A DNA stretch of 64,000 bases, taken from the IMG/VR virus record IMGVR_UViG_3300043251_000023, positions 1-64,000 of that record, one strand, 5' to 3'. This DNA comes from a virus. The notes beneath the pieces are model-generated. The model was not told the DNA's origin and did not search any database. It saw nothing but the letters and a program-made list of their open reading frames with translations. The number at the start of each line of letters is the position of its first letter. Position 1 is the stretch's first letter. The position numbers were made by a program, and so were the translations under genes. Shown piece by piece: positions 1 to 7,245 of this stretch.

Positions 1-1
1 G

Positions 2-91
2 GAGATTGTCGAGGCCATGCGGGCGGACTGGCCGGAGGGTGCCTTGTGGCCGCTTACGCGCGCGGTAATCATCGAACGCTTTGCCCGCTGA
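2..91 (+). CDS. 3' end of an unidentified gene
   Basis: An open frame enters from the left edge and ends at TGA 89-91, giving 29 residues (ending in VIIERFAR). Composition is protein-like, with no stops. Too little is present to assign a family. Confidence 0.5.
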   Translation, partial: EIVEAMRADWPEGALWPLTRAVIIERFAR

Positions 92-151
92 GCCGAAAAT
101 ATCCCCACCTGTTCTTGCCCGGACTCGCCGACTCTGTTACGCCCCGCCGCC

Positions 152-367
152 ATGAGCGAGCCTGAGCAAATCGAAGACGAAGAGATCGAACTCGTCCCGG
201 TGCCGATGCGCCCGGAGACGCGCGCTGCGCTGCGCCGGTTTGCCGAACGGATCGGTGAGCCGCCCGGCATTGCGGCCGGGATGCTATTCGAAGACCTGCT
301 CGAGGATGAAGATTTTTGGGAAGCGTTCGAAGACTCGACCGAGGTCGAGCCGCAAACCCTTAACTGA
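152..367 (+). CDS. small acidic hypothetical protein
   Basis: A 71-residue, strongly acidic protein (runs such as EDEEIE near the N-terminus and EDLLEDEDFWEAFED near the C-terminus). No recognisable domain. It sits 11 nt ahead of the next gene in the same direction, and GAGGAGA between them serves that next gene. Acidic miniproteins like this are common next to phage DNA-metabolism genes; any DNA-mimic role would be a guess. Confidence 0.65.
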   Translation: MSEPEQIEDEEIELVPVPMRPETRAALRRFAERIGEPPGIAAGMLFEDLLEDEDFWEAFEDSTEVEPQTLN

Positions 368-378
368 GGAGAACGGCG

Positions 379-771
379 ATGGCGAAAAAAGGCGATCCGA
401 AGGAAGCAGTCCGCAAGGTTACATCGGCGCGCAAGCTGAAGGAATTGCTGGCGTCGGCCAGGTCGGTGCGCAACGATATTTCCGAACTGTCCGGCGGGTT
501 CGGCTCGGAGATCAAGCTCGCGGTGGAAAAGAACCACCTCCACCGCAAGGCGTTCCGCGCCGCCATTGCCGAAGACCGGATGGAGCCGGAAAAGCTCGCG
601 GAATATTACGAACAACTCGACTATTACCGCGACGTCTTGGGCCTTCTCGAGCGGGCACAGAACGCGCCGAAACTGCCGATGGGCGAAGCCACGGAAGGCG
701 AAGAGGAAGGCGAGACCGGCAACGGCACGGTTCATTCGTTCCCGGCGCCGAAAACCGTCGCGGCGGAATGA
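379..771 (+). CDS. helical hypothetical protein, weakly GapR/DUF2312-like
   Basis: 130 residues, predicted mostly helical up to about residue 95, then a Gly/Glu-rich tail. The stretch EIKLAVEKNHLHRKAFRAAI followed by DRMEPEKLAEYYEQLDYYRDVLG resembles the layout of the alphaproteobacterial nucleoid protein GapR (DUF2312): lysine-rich helices, then a 'kM.PeE...' segment and a final Tyr-rich helix. The likeness is by eye and weak. The SD is GAGGAGA at 366-372. Its stop overlaps the start of the RuvC-like gene (ATGA). Confidence 0.75.
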   Translation: MAKKGDPKEAVRKVTSARKLKELLASARSVRNDISELSGGFGSEIKLAVEKNHLHRKAFRAAIAEDRMEPEKLAEYYEQLDYYRDVLGLLERAQNAPKLPMGEATEGEEEGETGNGTVHSFPAPKTVAAE

Positions 772-1238
772 AGGTCCTGGGCATCGATCCAGGGTTAAGC
801 GGCGGTCTCGCGGTCGTCGAAAGCGGCGACCGCCCCCGGATAATCGGGATTATCGATGTCCCGACGACCGGGGAAAAGGCAAAGCGGCGGGTCGACGTCG
901 CCAAGGTTCTCGCCTTCCTTTGGGAACATCGGCCCGACCACGCCATCATCGAGCGCGCCCAAGCCATGCCGGAACAGGGCGCCAGCTCGGGCTTCATCTA
1001 CGGCCGAGCGGTCGGGGCGCTCGAAGCGATCGTCGAAGGGATGCAGGTCCCGCTAACGGTCATCGAGTCGACGGCATGGAAAAAGGCCCACGCCCTCATC
1101 AAGCGGGGCAAGGAAGACAGCCGGCAGCGGGCGATCAAACTCTTCCCCGCCGCGGCCGGTTTTGAGCGAAAGCTCGATCACAACAGGGCTGAAGCGGCGC
1201 TGATCGCGTGGTACGGGGTGATGCTGCTGAAAGGTTGA
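768..1238 (+). CDS. RuvC-like Holliday-junction resolvase
   Basis: 156 residues, the usual size for phage RuvC-type crossover-junction endonucleases, which cut branched DNA during recombination or before packaging. The RNase H-fold acidic residues are visible: D7 in GIDPGLSGG, E62 in AIIERAQ, and the C-terminal DHNRAEAALIA motif (D137, E142). ATG 768 is chosen because it overlaps the preceding stop by 4 nt; the frame stays open upstream to 240, but that part is a shadow of other genes. Probably translationally coupled to the gene before it. Confidence 0.9.
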   Translation: MKVLGIDPGLSGGLAVVESGDRPRIIGIIDVPTTGEKAKRRVDVAKVLAFLWEHRPDHAIIERAQAMPEQGASSGFIYGRAVGALEAIVEGMQVPLTVIESTAWKKAHALIKRGKEDSRQRAIKLFPAAAGFERKLDHNRAEAALIAWYGVMLLKG

Positions 1239-1240
1239 CC

Positions 1241-1801
1241 ATGTCGAGACACCACAAGACGCCGCCGCCGTACCGGCCGGAACCGCCGAAGCCGAACAAC
1301 TCGGCGGTCGTCATCGGCATCCTGGCTTTGCTTCTGCTTTTCGGGATCATTTTTTGGCTTTACGAGCCGCCGGCGCCGAAGCCGGTCCCGGCATTGCCGC
1401 CGATCAGCGGGCCGGTCGAACCGCCGCCCGTTGCGGAACCGGCCCCGGTTGTTGCGCCGGAACCCCCTCCCGTTGCGCCGGAGCCGCCCGCTGTTGCGCC
1501 CGAACCGGTTTCACCTCCGCCCCAGGAACCGGTTATTCCCGAAATCACACCGGTTCCCCCCGAAACCGCCGCGCCGCCGCCGCCGGACTTGCCCAATAGC
1601 GGCGTAAGCGCCGCGCCGCCGCCGGTAGCCATCCCCACAACGCCCTTGGCGAGCCCGCCCGTTGCCCATCCGGCCGCCCCGCCCCGACACAGGGTTCATC
1701 CCCGCCCGACGCACCGCCACGCGCCCCGACGCGGACGTGGGGGGTGCCAAGCGTGCCGGGAGCCGATGCCGGCGGACGAGTATTGCTGCGGGGTCTATTG
1801 A
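1241..1801 (+). CDS. membrane-anchored proline-rich protein
   Basis: 186 residues: a short cytosolic N-terminus rich in His/Pro, one hydrophobic helix at about residues 22-41 (VVIGILALLLLFGIIFWLY), then a long Pro/Ala/Val/Glu-rich stalk of repeated PPPVAPEP-like units, a basic His/Arg segment and a Cys-containing tail (CQACREP...EYCCGVY). The TonB-like layout suggests a periplasm-spanning tether, but no TonB box or C-terminal domain is seen. The stop overlaps the next start (TGATG). Function unknown. Confidence 0.75.
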   Translation: MSRHHKTPPPYRPEPPKPNNSAVVIGILALLLLFGIIFWLYEPPAPKPVPALPPISGPVEPPPVAEPAPVVAPEPPPVAPEPPAVAPEPVSPPPQEPVIPEITPVPPETAAPPPPDLPNSGVSAAPPPVAIPTTPLASPPVAHPAAPPRHRVHPRPTHRHAPRRGRGGCQACREPMPADEYCCGVY

Positions 1802-2415
1802 TGCTGCTCGACGCGCTGCCTAAACGGCACTTTGGGGCGATCCTCGCGGATCCTCCCTGGCATTTTCGCTCCCGAACGGCGCTGCAATCATCAAACTGGA
1901 CCAGCCGCCGGGATGCCGAAAAACATTTCGCCACCATGGGGCGGGAAGATATAGCGGCGCTGCCGGTAGGCGACTACGCCGCGCCGGACGCGCATCTTTT
2001 CCTTTGGGTGACTGGTCCCTGCCTTCCCTACGCTTTCGATGTGATGAAGGCGTGGGGCTTCCGCTATTCGGCGGTTGCCTTCACTTGGGTAAAGCTGAAG
2101 CGATCACACGACGCGCTTCAACTTCGCGTCCTGCCGACCATCGAGGGCGATCTTCATGTTGGGCTCGGATTGACCACGCGGAAGAACGCCGAATTTTGCC
2201 TCCTTGGACGGCGCGGCAATGCCAAGCGCCTGTCCAAAAAGGTGCGCGAAATTATCCTTTCGCCAGTACGCGAACACTCGCGCAAGCCTGAAGAGGCCGC
2301 AACCCGCATCGAGGAATACTGCGCCGGCCCTTATCTTGAATTGTTCGCCCGTTCCGAGCGTCCCGGATGGATTTGCCGCGGCGACGAGGTCGGCAAGTTT
2401 TCCGCCGCCGCCTAG
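1801..2415 (+). CDS. MT-A70 family DNA N6-adenine methyltransferase
   Basis: 204 residues. The catalytic motif DPPW is at residues 17-20 (ILADPPWHF), followed by the typical HLFLWVTGP strand, the AWGFRYSAVAFTWVK segment and VREHSRKPEE, all hallmarks of phage MT-A70 enzymes, which methylate adenine at N6 in DNA. ATG 1801 overlaps the preceding stop by one base; the in-frame ATG at 1744 lies within the previous gene and would add an unrelated N-terminus. It may protect phage DNA from restriction or affect regulation by methylation. Confidence 0.93.
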   Translation: MLLDALPKRHFGAILADPPWHFRSRTALQSSNWTSRRDAEKHFATMGREDIAALPVGDYAAPDAHLFLWVTGPCLPYAFDVMKAWGFRYSAVAFTWVKLKRSHDALQLRVLPTIEGDLHVGLGLTTRKNAEFCLLGRRGNAKRLSKKVREIILSPVREHSRKPEEAATRIEEYCAGPYLELFARSERPGWICRGDEVGKFSAAA

Positions 2416-2543
2416 TTTCCATCCCGGAATCGAATCGGCTATAGTCCCTGAGTCGGCAGGCCAGCCGGCTTCTACGGGCGGGATTTGAGCTTGGGTCTCC
2501 ACCCCGGCTCGGCCCGCCCGCCCAACGCCCAGTGGAGGGGCAA

Positions 2544-2594
2544 ATGACCGTGACAATTCACGCCCGATTTTCGCCCGCGCCGACGAGGCGCTGA
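2544..2594 (+). CDS. possible 16-residue leader peptide
   Basis: A very short frame (MTVTIHARFSPAPTRR) with a good ribosome site (GGAGGGG at 2534-2540) whose TGA overlaps the next ATG. It could act as a translational coupler for the endonuclease gene. The 128 nt before it (2416-2543) hold no other gene. Small enough to be chance. Confidence 0.35.
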   Translation: MTVTIHARFSPAPTRR

Positions 2595-3064
2595 TGAGCG
2601 ATCATTTTCGATCACATTGGGAACGCCGACTCGGCCGCTGCGAAAGCCCGATCGAATCGATGCTATTGGAGCAATTCTGCGCTGCGGCGGTTGAATGGGG
2701 TTACGACGTCGGCCGCGCAGTCAAGGTCCAATCCGAAACCATAGTCGTTAAGCCGCAAGCGCATGTAGATCGCTGGCGCGTCGACTTCCTGATCACCTTC
2801 GACTTTTTCGGAAGTCTGATCGAGATCATCGTCGAGTGCGACGGCCATCAATGGCACGAACGGACGAAATCGCAAGCCACGAAAGACCGCTCGCGCGACC
2901 GCGCGCTTCAATCTCTCGGCTATGAGGTTCTGCGGTTCACCGGCTCAGAGATAAACGCGGCGCCAGCTCGATGCGCCTTCGAAGTTTTGGACCGCATCAT
3001 GGAGTTTCAAACCGCGTGCTTTGTCCACGCCGTCGAAACGGCAGAACGGAAAGACGCGCGATGA
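2594..3064 (+). CDS. DUF559/Vsr-like PD-(D/E)XK endonuclease
   Basis: 156 residues. SPIESMLLEQF near residue 18, then RVDFLITF, IIVECDGHQWHERTK and YEVLRFTGSEI fit the DUF559 / very-short-patch-repair endonuclease fold: an N-terminal Glu, the catalytic Asp in RVDFLI, the E-x-D of VECDGHQWH, and the RFTGSEI strand. Such enzymes nick or cut DNA; the substrate is not apparent. Start and stop overlap both neighbours (TGATG and ATGA), so it belongs to the replication-gene run. Confidence 0.85.
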   Translation: MSDHFRSHWERRLGRCESPIESMLLEQFCAAAVEWGYDVGRAVKVQSETIVVKPQAHVDRWRVDFLITFDFFGSLIEIIVECDGHQWHERTKSQATKDRSRDRALQSLGYEVLRFTGSEINAAPARCAFEVLDRIMEFQTACFVHAVETAERKDAR

Positions 3065-3753
3065 TCGATGACGATCGCCTTCCGTGGTTCCATTGCTTCC
3101 CGTCGAAGTGGCTTGATGCTCTCGGCGGTCTGCCGGCAGACCAGAAGCTCGTCTATTCGATCATGCTTTTACGCATCTACGACGCCCGCGGCGCCTGCAT
3201 GGACTCGCTCGACGCGATCGCGACCCGCTGTGGGATCAACAAGAGGCGCACGACCGACGCTTTAGACGCTCTATTCAGAGCCGGAAAATTGGTTCGAATC
3301 GAGGGCGGAATCCATAACCCAAGGGCCATCGAACATATCGAGCGCGGCAATGCCCTCCGGGCGGAGCGCCAAAGGGCCGGCGCGGGAGGCGGCAAGAGGG
3401 CGGCGGAAATTCGCAAGCAAAATCAAACAGGGCCGCCTAGCAAAGCTATAGCTAGAGGCAAGCAGAAAGAGAAAGAGGTAGAAGACTCCTTATTCCCTAA
3501 CGGGAATAAGGCGCCGGTTTTGAAAAACGGAAACACTGAAGAGGCCGATCTATTCCGCCGTGGAAAGGAAATACTCGGCCCAGAAGCGGGCGGTCTTATC
3601 AAAAAGGTTTTGAAAGCCAAAGATGGGAACGTTCCGCAGGCGCGAGCCGCAATCGAAATGGCCGTCGGAAGAAACAATCCGCGCGAATACATCGGCGGCG
3701 TGATCAGAGCCGGTAACAGAACGCACGACGACACTGTGGATGGCCGCCTATGA
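3061..3753 (+). CDS. replication-protein-like HTH protein (DUF1376/YdaU-like)
   Basis: 230 residues. The N-terminus (LPWFHCFPSKWLDALGGLPADQKLVYSIMLLRIYDARG) matches the pattern of DUF1376-type phage proteins, where a winged-helix domain (to about residue 90) precedes a charged linker and a C-terminal segment (EYIGGVIRAG) like those of replication initiators or loaders. It lies directly upstream of the primase-helicase, as such proteins usually do, so a role in starting replication or loading helicase is inferred. ATG 3061 overlaps the previous stop; upstream in-frame codons belong to the other gene. Confidence 0.8.
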   Translation: MIDDDRLPWFHCFPSKWLDALGGLPADQKLVYSIMLLRIYDARGACMDSLDAIATRCGINKRRTTDALDALFRAGKLVRIEGGIHNPRAIEHIERGNALRAERQRAGAGGGKRAAEIRKQNQTGPPSKAIARGKQKEKEVEDSLFPNGNKAPVLKNGNTEEADLFRRGKEILGPEAGGLIKKVLKAKDGNVPQARAAIEMAVGRNNPREYIGGVIRAGNRTHDDTVDGRL

Positions 3754-4061
3754 TCACCGCCGGCGAGATTCTGCGTGAGCATCGAATCGTCCTACGAGAT
3801 GAGACGATCGGCCGTCACTACGCGACCTGTCCGCAATGTTCGGCGAAACGGAAGCAGGCACACCGAAAGCTGAAATGCCTCGGCGTGACAATAAACGGCG
3901 ACGGCTTGAACTGGGGATGCAATCACTGTGGCTGGACAGGAGGGGGATTCTATGACCGGAAAAACGTTAGGCGCGCTGGGAGTGGCAGCGTTCGAGCATC
4001 GGGGCATATCTCCGGAAACGGCCGGGCGGTACGGGATATATACCGCGCGCCGGACCGATGA
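3750..4061 (+). CDS. primase zinc-binding domain protein
   Basis: 103 residues. Cys27-x2-Cys30 (CPQC) and Cys57-x2-Cys60 (CNHCGWTGG) form the zinc ribbon seen at the N-terminus of T7 gp4-type primases, where it reads the template for primer start. Here it is a separate frame that overlaps the primase-helicase gene by 110 nt. Residues after about 67 are a shadow of the helicase frame. Either two polypeptides act together, or a +1 frameshift near the GGGGG run at 3942-3946 fuses them. Confidence 0.7.
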   Translation: MITAGEILREHRIVLRDETIGRHYATCPQCSAKRKQAHRKLKCLGVTINGDGLNWGCNHCGWTGGGFYDRKNVRRAGSGSVRASGHISGNGRAVRDIYRAPDR

Positions 4062-5469
4062 TGGTGGTCTTGAACCGCACGAAAAAGGCAATGTCGTCGT
4101 CTTTCCGTTCTCCGACCGAGGCGCGGTCGTCAACGAAAAATATCGCGCGCCGTCGAAGAAGTTTTGGCAGCGCGCCGGCGGCAAGCGAACGTTCTGGAAC
4201 GCCGACGCTTTAGACGATCCGGCACTCGAGGACGGTCGAATGCCGCTGGTGATCACCGAGGGAGAGATCGACGCCCTGTCGGCGATCGAGTGTGGTTTTC
4301 CGCTCACCGTATCGGTTCCGGACGGGGCGCCGGGAGTGCCGGAAGGCGAAGAACCTGAGAACCTCGCGCCGCTCGACCCGAAGGCAGAGGATTCCGGAAA
4401 GTTCGAGTTTCTGTGGAACAACCGCGAGCGACTGGCGCGCGTCAAAAGGTTCGTCCTTGCCGTCGATAACGACGGACCAGGCAGACGATTGGCGGCCGAA
4501 CTCATGCGCCGGCTTTCCGCAGCCCGCTGCTCGTTTGTGATCTATCCGGACGGCTGCAAGGATCTCAACGACGTGCTGACAAAGGGCGGCGCCGAAGAGG
4601 TCGCGCGCGTCATCAATGCGGCTAAACCGTATCCGGTTCGCGGTCTTTATCGACTTTCGGAATTTCCGCAAAACGGCGCGCTGCCGACTTTTAGAACCGG
4701 ATGGTCGACGCTCAACAACAATCTTCGCTTATTCGCTGGCGAGTTCATGGTCGTCACCGGCATTCCTGGACACGGCAAATCGACATGGGTTTTGAACTTG
4801 CTTGCTGACGCCGCCGATCTTCATGGATGGCGTTCGGCGATCTTTTCACCGGAGATGCCGACTGTTCCCCAGTTGCGAGACAAGTTGCGGCGCATCACGC
4901 TTCGAGGTCCGATCGAGGGGTCGAGCCACGATATGATCGCCGAGGCCGACGAATGGATTGAGCGAAATTTCGTCTTCATTGATGTCGACCCGACCGGGAA
5001 GGACGATGAAGAGTATGATCTGGATTGGGTGCTTGATCGCGCGACCGACGCTGTTCTGCGCGATGGCGTCCGTGTGCTGGTGATCGACCCTTGGAACGAG
5101 ATCGAACACGCCAAGCGGCGAGACGAGACGATGACGGATTACATCGGTCGCGCCATCCGCGCGATGAAGCGATTTGCGCGTCTATATGAAGTTGCCGTGA
5201 TCGTGGTCGCTCATCCAACCAAAGACGTCGCCAAGGAGGGAAAAAGCCGGCCGCCGACGCTTTATGACATCGAAGGTTCGGCACACTGGTTCAACAAGTG
5301 TGATCATGGAATCGTCGTCGACTGGCCGGATTCAAACATCGCCGAAAGCGTGATCCGCGTCGCAAAGGTTCGATTCGAGGAAAGCGGCGAACGCGGTCAG
5401 GTGCGGTTAAAGTTTGACAGGTATTCGGGCCGGTATGATCTGTTGATCCGCGAGGAGACGCCGCCATGA
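3952..5469 (+). CDS. primase-helicase (TOPRIM + RecA-like DnaB/gp4 family)
   Basis: 505 residues from ATG 3952, chosen because AGGAGGGG (3939-3946) lies just upstream; a GTG at 3928 is also in frame. Residues 1-225 are the primase TOPRIM region, with the catalytic Glu in VITEGEIDALS (about 103) and VDNDGPG (about 171-177) plus KDLNDVL. Residues 260-480 are the RecA-like helicase core: Walker A GIPGHGKST (about 270-278), Walker B VLVIDPWNE (about 375-383) and VIVVAHPTKD. It unwinds the fork and lays primers. The zinc finger usual for this family is in the overlapping upstream gene. Confidence 0.95.
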   Translation: MTGKTLGALGVAAFEHRGISPETAGRYGIYTARRTDDGGLEPHEKGNVVVFPFSDRGAVVNEKYRAPSKKFWQRAGGKRTFWNADALDDPALEDGRMPLVITEGEIDALSAIECGFPLTVSVPDGAPGVPEGEEPENLAPLDPKAEDSGKFEFLWNNRERLARVKRFVLAVDNDGPGRRLAAELMRRLSAARCSFVIYPDGCKDLNDVLTKGGAEEVARVINAAKPYPVRGLYRLSEFPQNGALPTFRTGWSTLNNNLRLFAGEFMVVTGIPGHGKSTWVLNLLADAADLHGWRSAIFSPEMPTVPQLRDKLRRITLRGPIEGSSHDMIAEADEWIERNFVFIDVDPTGKDDEEYDLDWVLDRATDAVLRDGVRVLVIDPWNEIEHAKRRDETMTDYIGRAIRAMKRFARLYEVAVIVVAHPTKDVAKEGKSRPPTLYDIEGSAHWFNKCDHGIVVDWPDSNIAESVIRVAKVRFEESGERGQVRLKFDRYSGRYDLLIREETPP

Positions 5470-5633
5470 GCGCGTGGGATGAGAACAAGAAAACATGGGT
5501 GCCGGAGCGGCCGATTATCGAGCGTTCCGACGACATCCGCGACGTGATGGAAGGGCCGATCGTCGGCGCGCTGGTATCGGTATTTCGCCAACTCGAGGAA
5601 ATGGGAGCGAAGCGCCATGGTCGCGATCAATGA
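5466..5633 (+). CDS. small hypothetical protein
   Basis: 55 residues (starts MSAWDENKKTWVPERP). It overlaps the helicase stop by 4 nt and the next gene by 17 nt. No domain recognised. The tight coupling suggests a real gene of the replication operon. Confidence 0.6.
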   Translation: MSAWDENKKTWVPERPIIERSDDIRDVMEGPIVGALVSVFRQLEEMGAKRHGRDQ

Positions 5634-5835
5634 ATCCGTGATCTACAAAAGCATGGCGGGCGAGCCTTGGGATGCGACAGTCGTCCGCGTCGGTCCTCCG
5701 GGATATGTCGACGTCACGCTTTCCGGTCCGTTCCTTCGTGAGCCGTTCGAACTTCACGCCGTTCGGTGGTACGACGATCCGGACGAGCCGAAGTCCGGAG
5801 CGCGGCCATGCGGGAAACAATATTCAGGAAAATAG
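5617..5835 (+). CDS. small hypothetical protein, SH3/beta-like
   Basis: 72 residues with alternating beta-like segments (WDATVVRVGPPGYVDVTLSG, FELHAVRWYDDP). GGGAGCGAAGCGCC precedes its ATG. The layout is like small phage proteins with an SH3-type barrel, but no family can be named. Last gene of the helicase run. Confidence 0.65.
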   Translation: MVAINESVIYKSMAGEPWDATVVRVGPPGYVDVTLSGPFLREPFELHAVRWYDDPDEPKSGARPCGKQYSGK

Positions 5836-5847
5836 TTTTTCTGGGTC

Positions 5848-5876
5848 TTGACGGCGTTCGCTTAAAACGCTTACAT
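5848..5876 (+). promoter_or_regulatory. promoter for the XRE-like regulator
   Basis: TTGACG (5848-5853), a 17-nt spacer, and TTACAT (5871-5876), 8 nt before the start of the regulator at 5884. The short distance leaves almost no leader, suggesting a leaderless or near-leaderless transcript. The spacer holds the presumed operator. Confidence 0.55.
5859..5869 (+). promoter_or_regulatory. presumed operator, site 1
   Basis: CGCTTAAAACG sits between the -35 and -10 hexamers. The same 11-mer occurs in reverse orientation at 5991-6001 inside the regulator gene. Two copies around a small HTH gene fit autorepression. Confidence 0.45.
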
Positions 5877-5883
5877 AAAATTT

Positions 5884-6096
5884 ATGACCGCAGCAGACGT
5901 GCGGAGAATGTTGCAACGGGCTTGTGAAAGAGCCGGGAGCCAACGCGCATGGGCGCGTGAGCATTCGGTTTCCGTTGTTTACGTCAATGACGTTTTAAGC
6001 GGAAACCGCGAGCCTGGCCCTGCGATTTTACAAGCGTTTGGGCTGGAAGCGGAGCGGCGCACCACATATAGGAAAAAAGGGCAACCAAATGGCTGA
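5884..6096 (+). CDS. Cro/XRE-like HTH regulator
   Basis: 70 residues. A helix-turn-helix is seen at about residues 16-45: SQRAWAREHSVSVVYVNDVL with SGNREPGPAIL following, the usual XRE/Cro pattern (Q..WA...GVS...V...L.G...P...IL..LG). Likely a DNA-binding repressor of its own promoter through the CGCTTAAAACG sites. The stop lies inside the next gene (8-nt overlap), so the two are co-transcribed. Confidence 0.8.
   Translation: MTAADVRRMLQRACERAGSQRAWAREHSVSVVYVNDVLSGNREPGPAILQAFGLEAERRTTYRKKGQPNG
5991..6001 (-). promoter_or_regulatory. presumed operator, site 2
   Basis: CGTTTTAAGCG on the plus strand is the exact reverse complement of the 11-mer at 5859-5869. It lies within the HTH gene. Spacing between the two centres is about 132 nt. 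Confidence 0.35.
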
Positions 6097-6718
6097 GCGC
6101 ACCATCGAGATTCCTGAAATCAAACTAGACCGGATCACCGTCAAGGTCGTTGGCACGTCGCCGCTGCTCACGAATCGGTTCGGCGAAAACGCCATTACGT
6201 CCATCGAAAACAAACAACAGAAAAAGGCCAAGGGCGTGAAGGAGGCGCGCGACCCCCACGCGGAGTTTGTCGAAAAACTGCATGTCATAAAAGCAGGTAA
6301 AAGCGATCTTGATGGCACGTTCGGCTATCCGTCCATCGGCATCAAAAAGTGTCTTGTCGTTGCCGGTGGGCGGTTCGCCGACGAAAAGATGACGCATCTG
6401 CGCGGCGCGATCAACATTCTCGGCAGCCTCATCGAAATCAAATCGCCACCCCCGACCATGCGGACGGACACCGTGCGCCTGCAGGGCGGCGTGACCAGCA
6501 TCGCCTATCGGCCGTCGTTCTGGCCGTGGGAAATGGAAATTCCGGTTGTGTATAACGCAGGCATCATCGGCCCCGCGCAAATCCTCAACCTTTTCCAGAT
6601 TGCCGGTTTTGCGGTAGGATTCGGCGCATGGCGCCCCGAACTTAACGGCGTGTTCGGCCAGTTCGTTTTGAAGGATTCCGCCGAAGTCCAGACGAAAGGA
6701 CGGGCCAAGGCGGGATAA
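6089..6718 (+). CDS. conserved phage protein of unknown function
   Basis: 209 residues from ATG 6089, after AGGAAAAAAGGG. Mostly beta-strand-like: ITVKVVGTSPLLTNRFGE at the N-terminus, a Lys-rich linker, a central FGYPSIGIKKCLVVAGGRFADEK and a C-terminal GFAVGFGAWRPELNG. The GTSPLL(x)4F signature recurs in uncharacterised phage proteins of similar length encoded near replication or repeat regions. No catalytic motif seen. It is co-transcribed with the XRE-like regulator and followed by a large non-coding repeat region. Confidence 0.8.
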   Translation: MAERTIEIPEIKLDRITVKVVGTSPLLTNRFGENAITSIENKQQKKAKGVKEARDPHAEFVEKLHVIKAGKSDLDGTFGYPSIGIKKCLVVAGGRFADEKMTHLRGAINILGSLIEIKSPPPTMRTDTVRLQGGVTSIAYRPSFWPWEMEIPVVYNAGIIGPAQILNLFQIAGFAVGFGAWRPELNGVFGQFVLKDSAEVQTKGRAKAG

Positions 6719-6841
6719 AACACAAGAGCAGACTCGATTTGCTATGCGTTGAACAGACCTTAAGACAGTCAACGAGCATCTGTAGCGAAAAGAAAACAGG
6801 CGCATAGATCGGAGCGGACTCGACAACACTACACAACAAGA

Positions 6842-7237
6842 GAAAAGTTTAATCCATTTGCCAATAGAGGAGATTAGCAAACTAAGGACGCGACGAGAAT
6901 CGAGAACACGCGAAATGCTTTGTCCATTTGCTATAAGAAAAGCTGAGAGCAAATTTGCGTAGCCTAGCCTTGACACGCAAAGCATCGACGTGAGAACCGC
7001 TGAAATGAAAAGTTTAATTCCTTTGCCATCTGAATGGAGCCGACACGAGGCGAGGCGCGGAGAAAACCCGTGACGACAAATGAAAAGTTTAAACAATTTG
7101 GGCATTTGATAAGAAAAGCTTAGCTGTGACGACAATGGACAACCGAACAACCGAGAAGAAATGTTTTTGTTTGGCCCTTTATCAAAAGAGCCGATTTGCG
7201 TTGCAGAGACGCGCGTAGAAATGTCGTCACGACAATC
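6842..7237 (+). repeat. AT-rich imperfect tandem repeat array (possible origin or regulatory array)
   Basis: The 527-nt gap 6719-7245 has no plus-strand gene. From 6842 it holds units that begin GAAAAGTTTAATCCATTTGCC or variants at about 6842, 6912 (GAAATGCTTTGTCCATTTGC), 7007, 7082, 7158 (GAAATGTTTTTGTTTGGCCC) and a short one at 7218, spaced 60-95 nt. GTGACGACAA occurs at 7070 and 7126 and GTCACGACAA at 7226. The region is clearly more AT-rich than its surroundings and sits between replication genes and a DNA-binding regulator. An iteron origin, a multi-operator region or a small-RNA cluster are the options. Confidence 0.6.
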
Positions 7238-7245
7238 GAGATGAA

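Noticed and set aside
240-767. Upstream extension of the RuvC-like gene to 240
   Set aside because: This part is the shadow of two plus-strand genes; the RuvC fold begins exactly at ATG 768.
6125-7150. 341-residue minus-strand ORF
   Set aside because: It runs antisense through the clear gene at 6089-6718 and through the repeat array; its sequence is Ser/Leu/Arg-rich without domains.
6842-7237. CRISPR array
   Set aside because: The repeated units are imperfect, their spacing varies from 60 to 95 nt and no cas genes are present.
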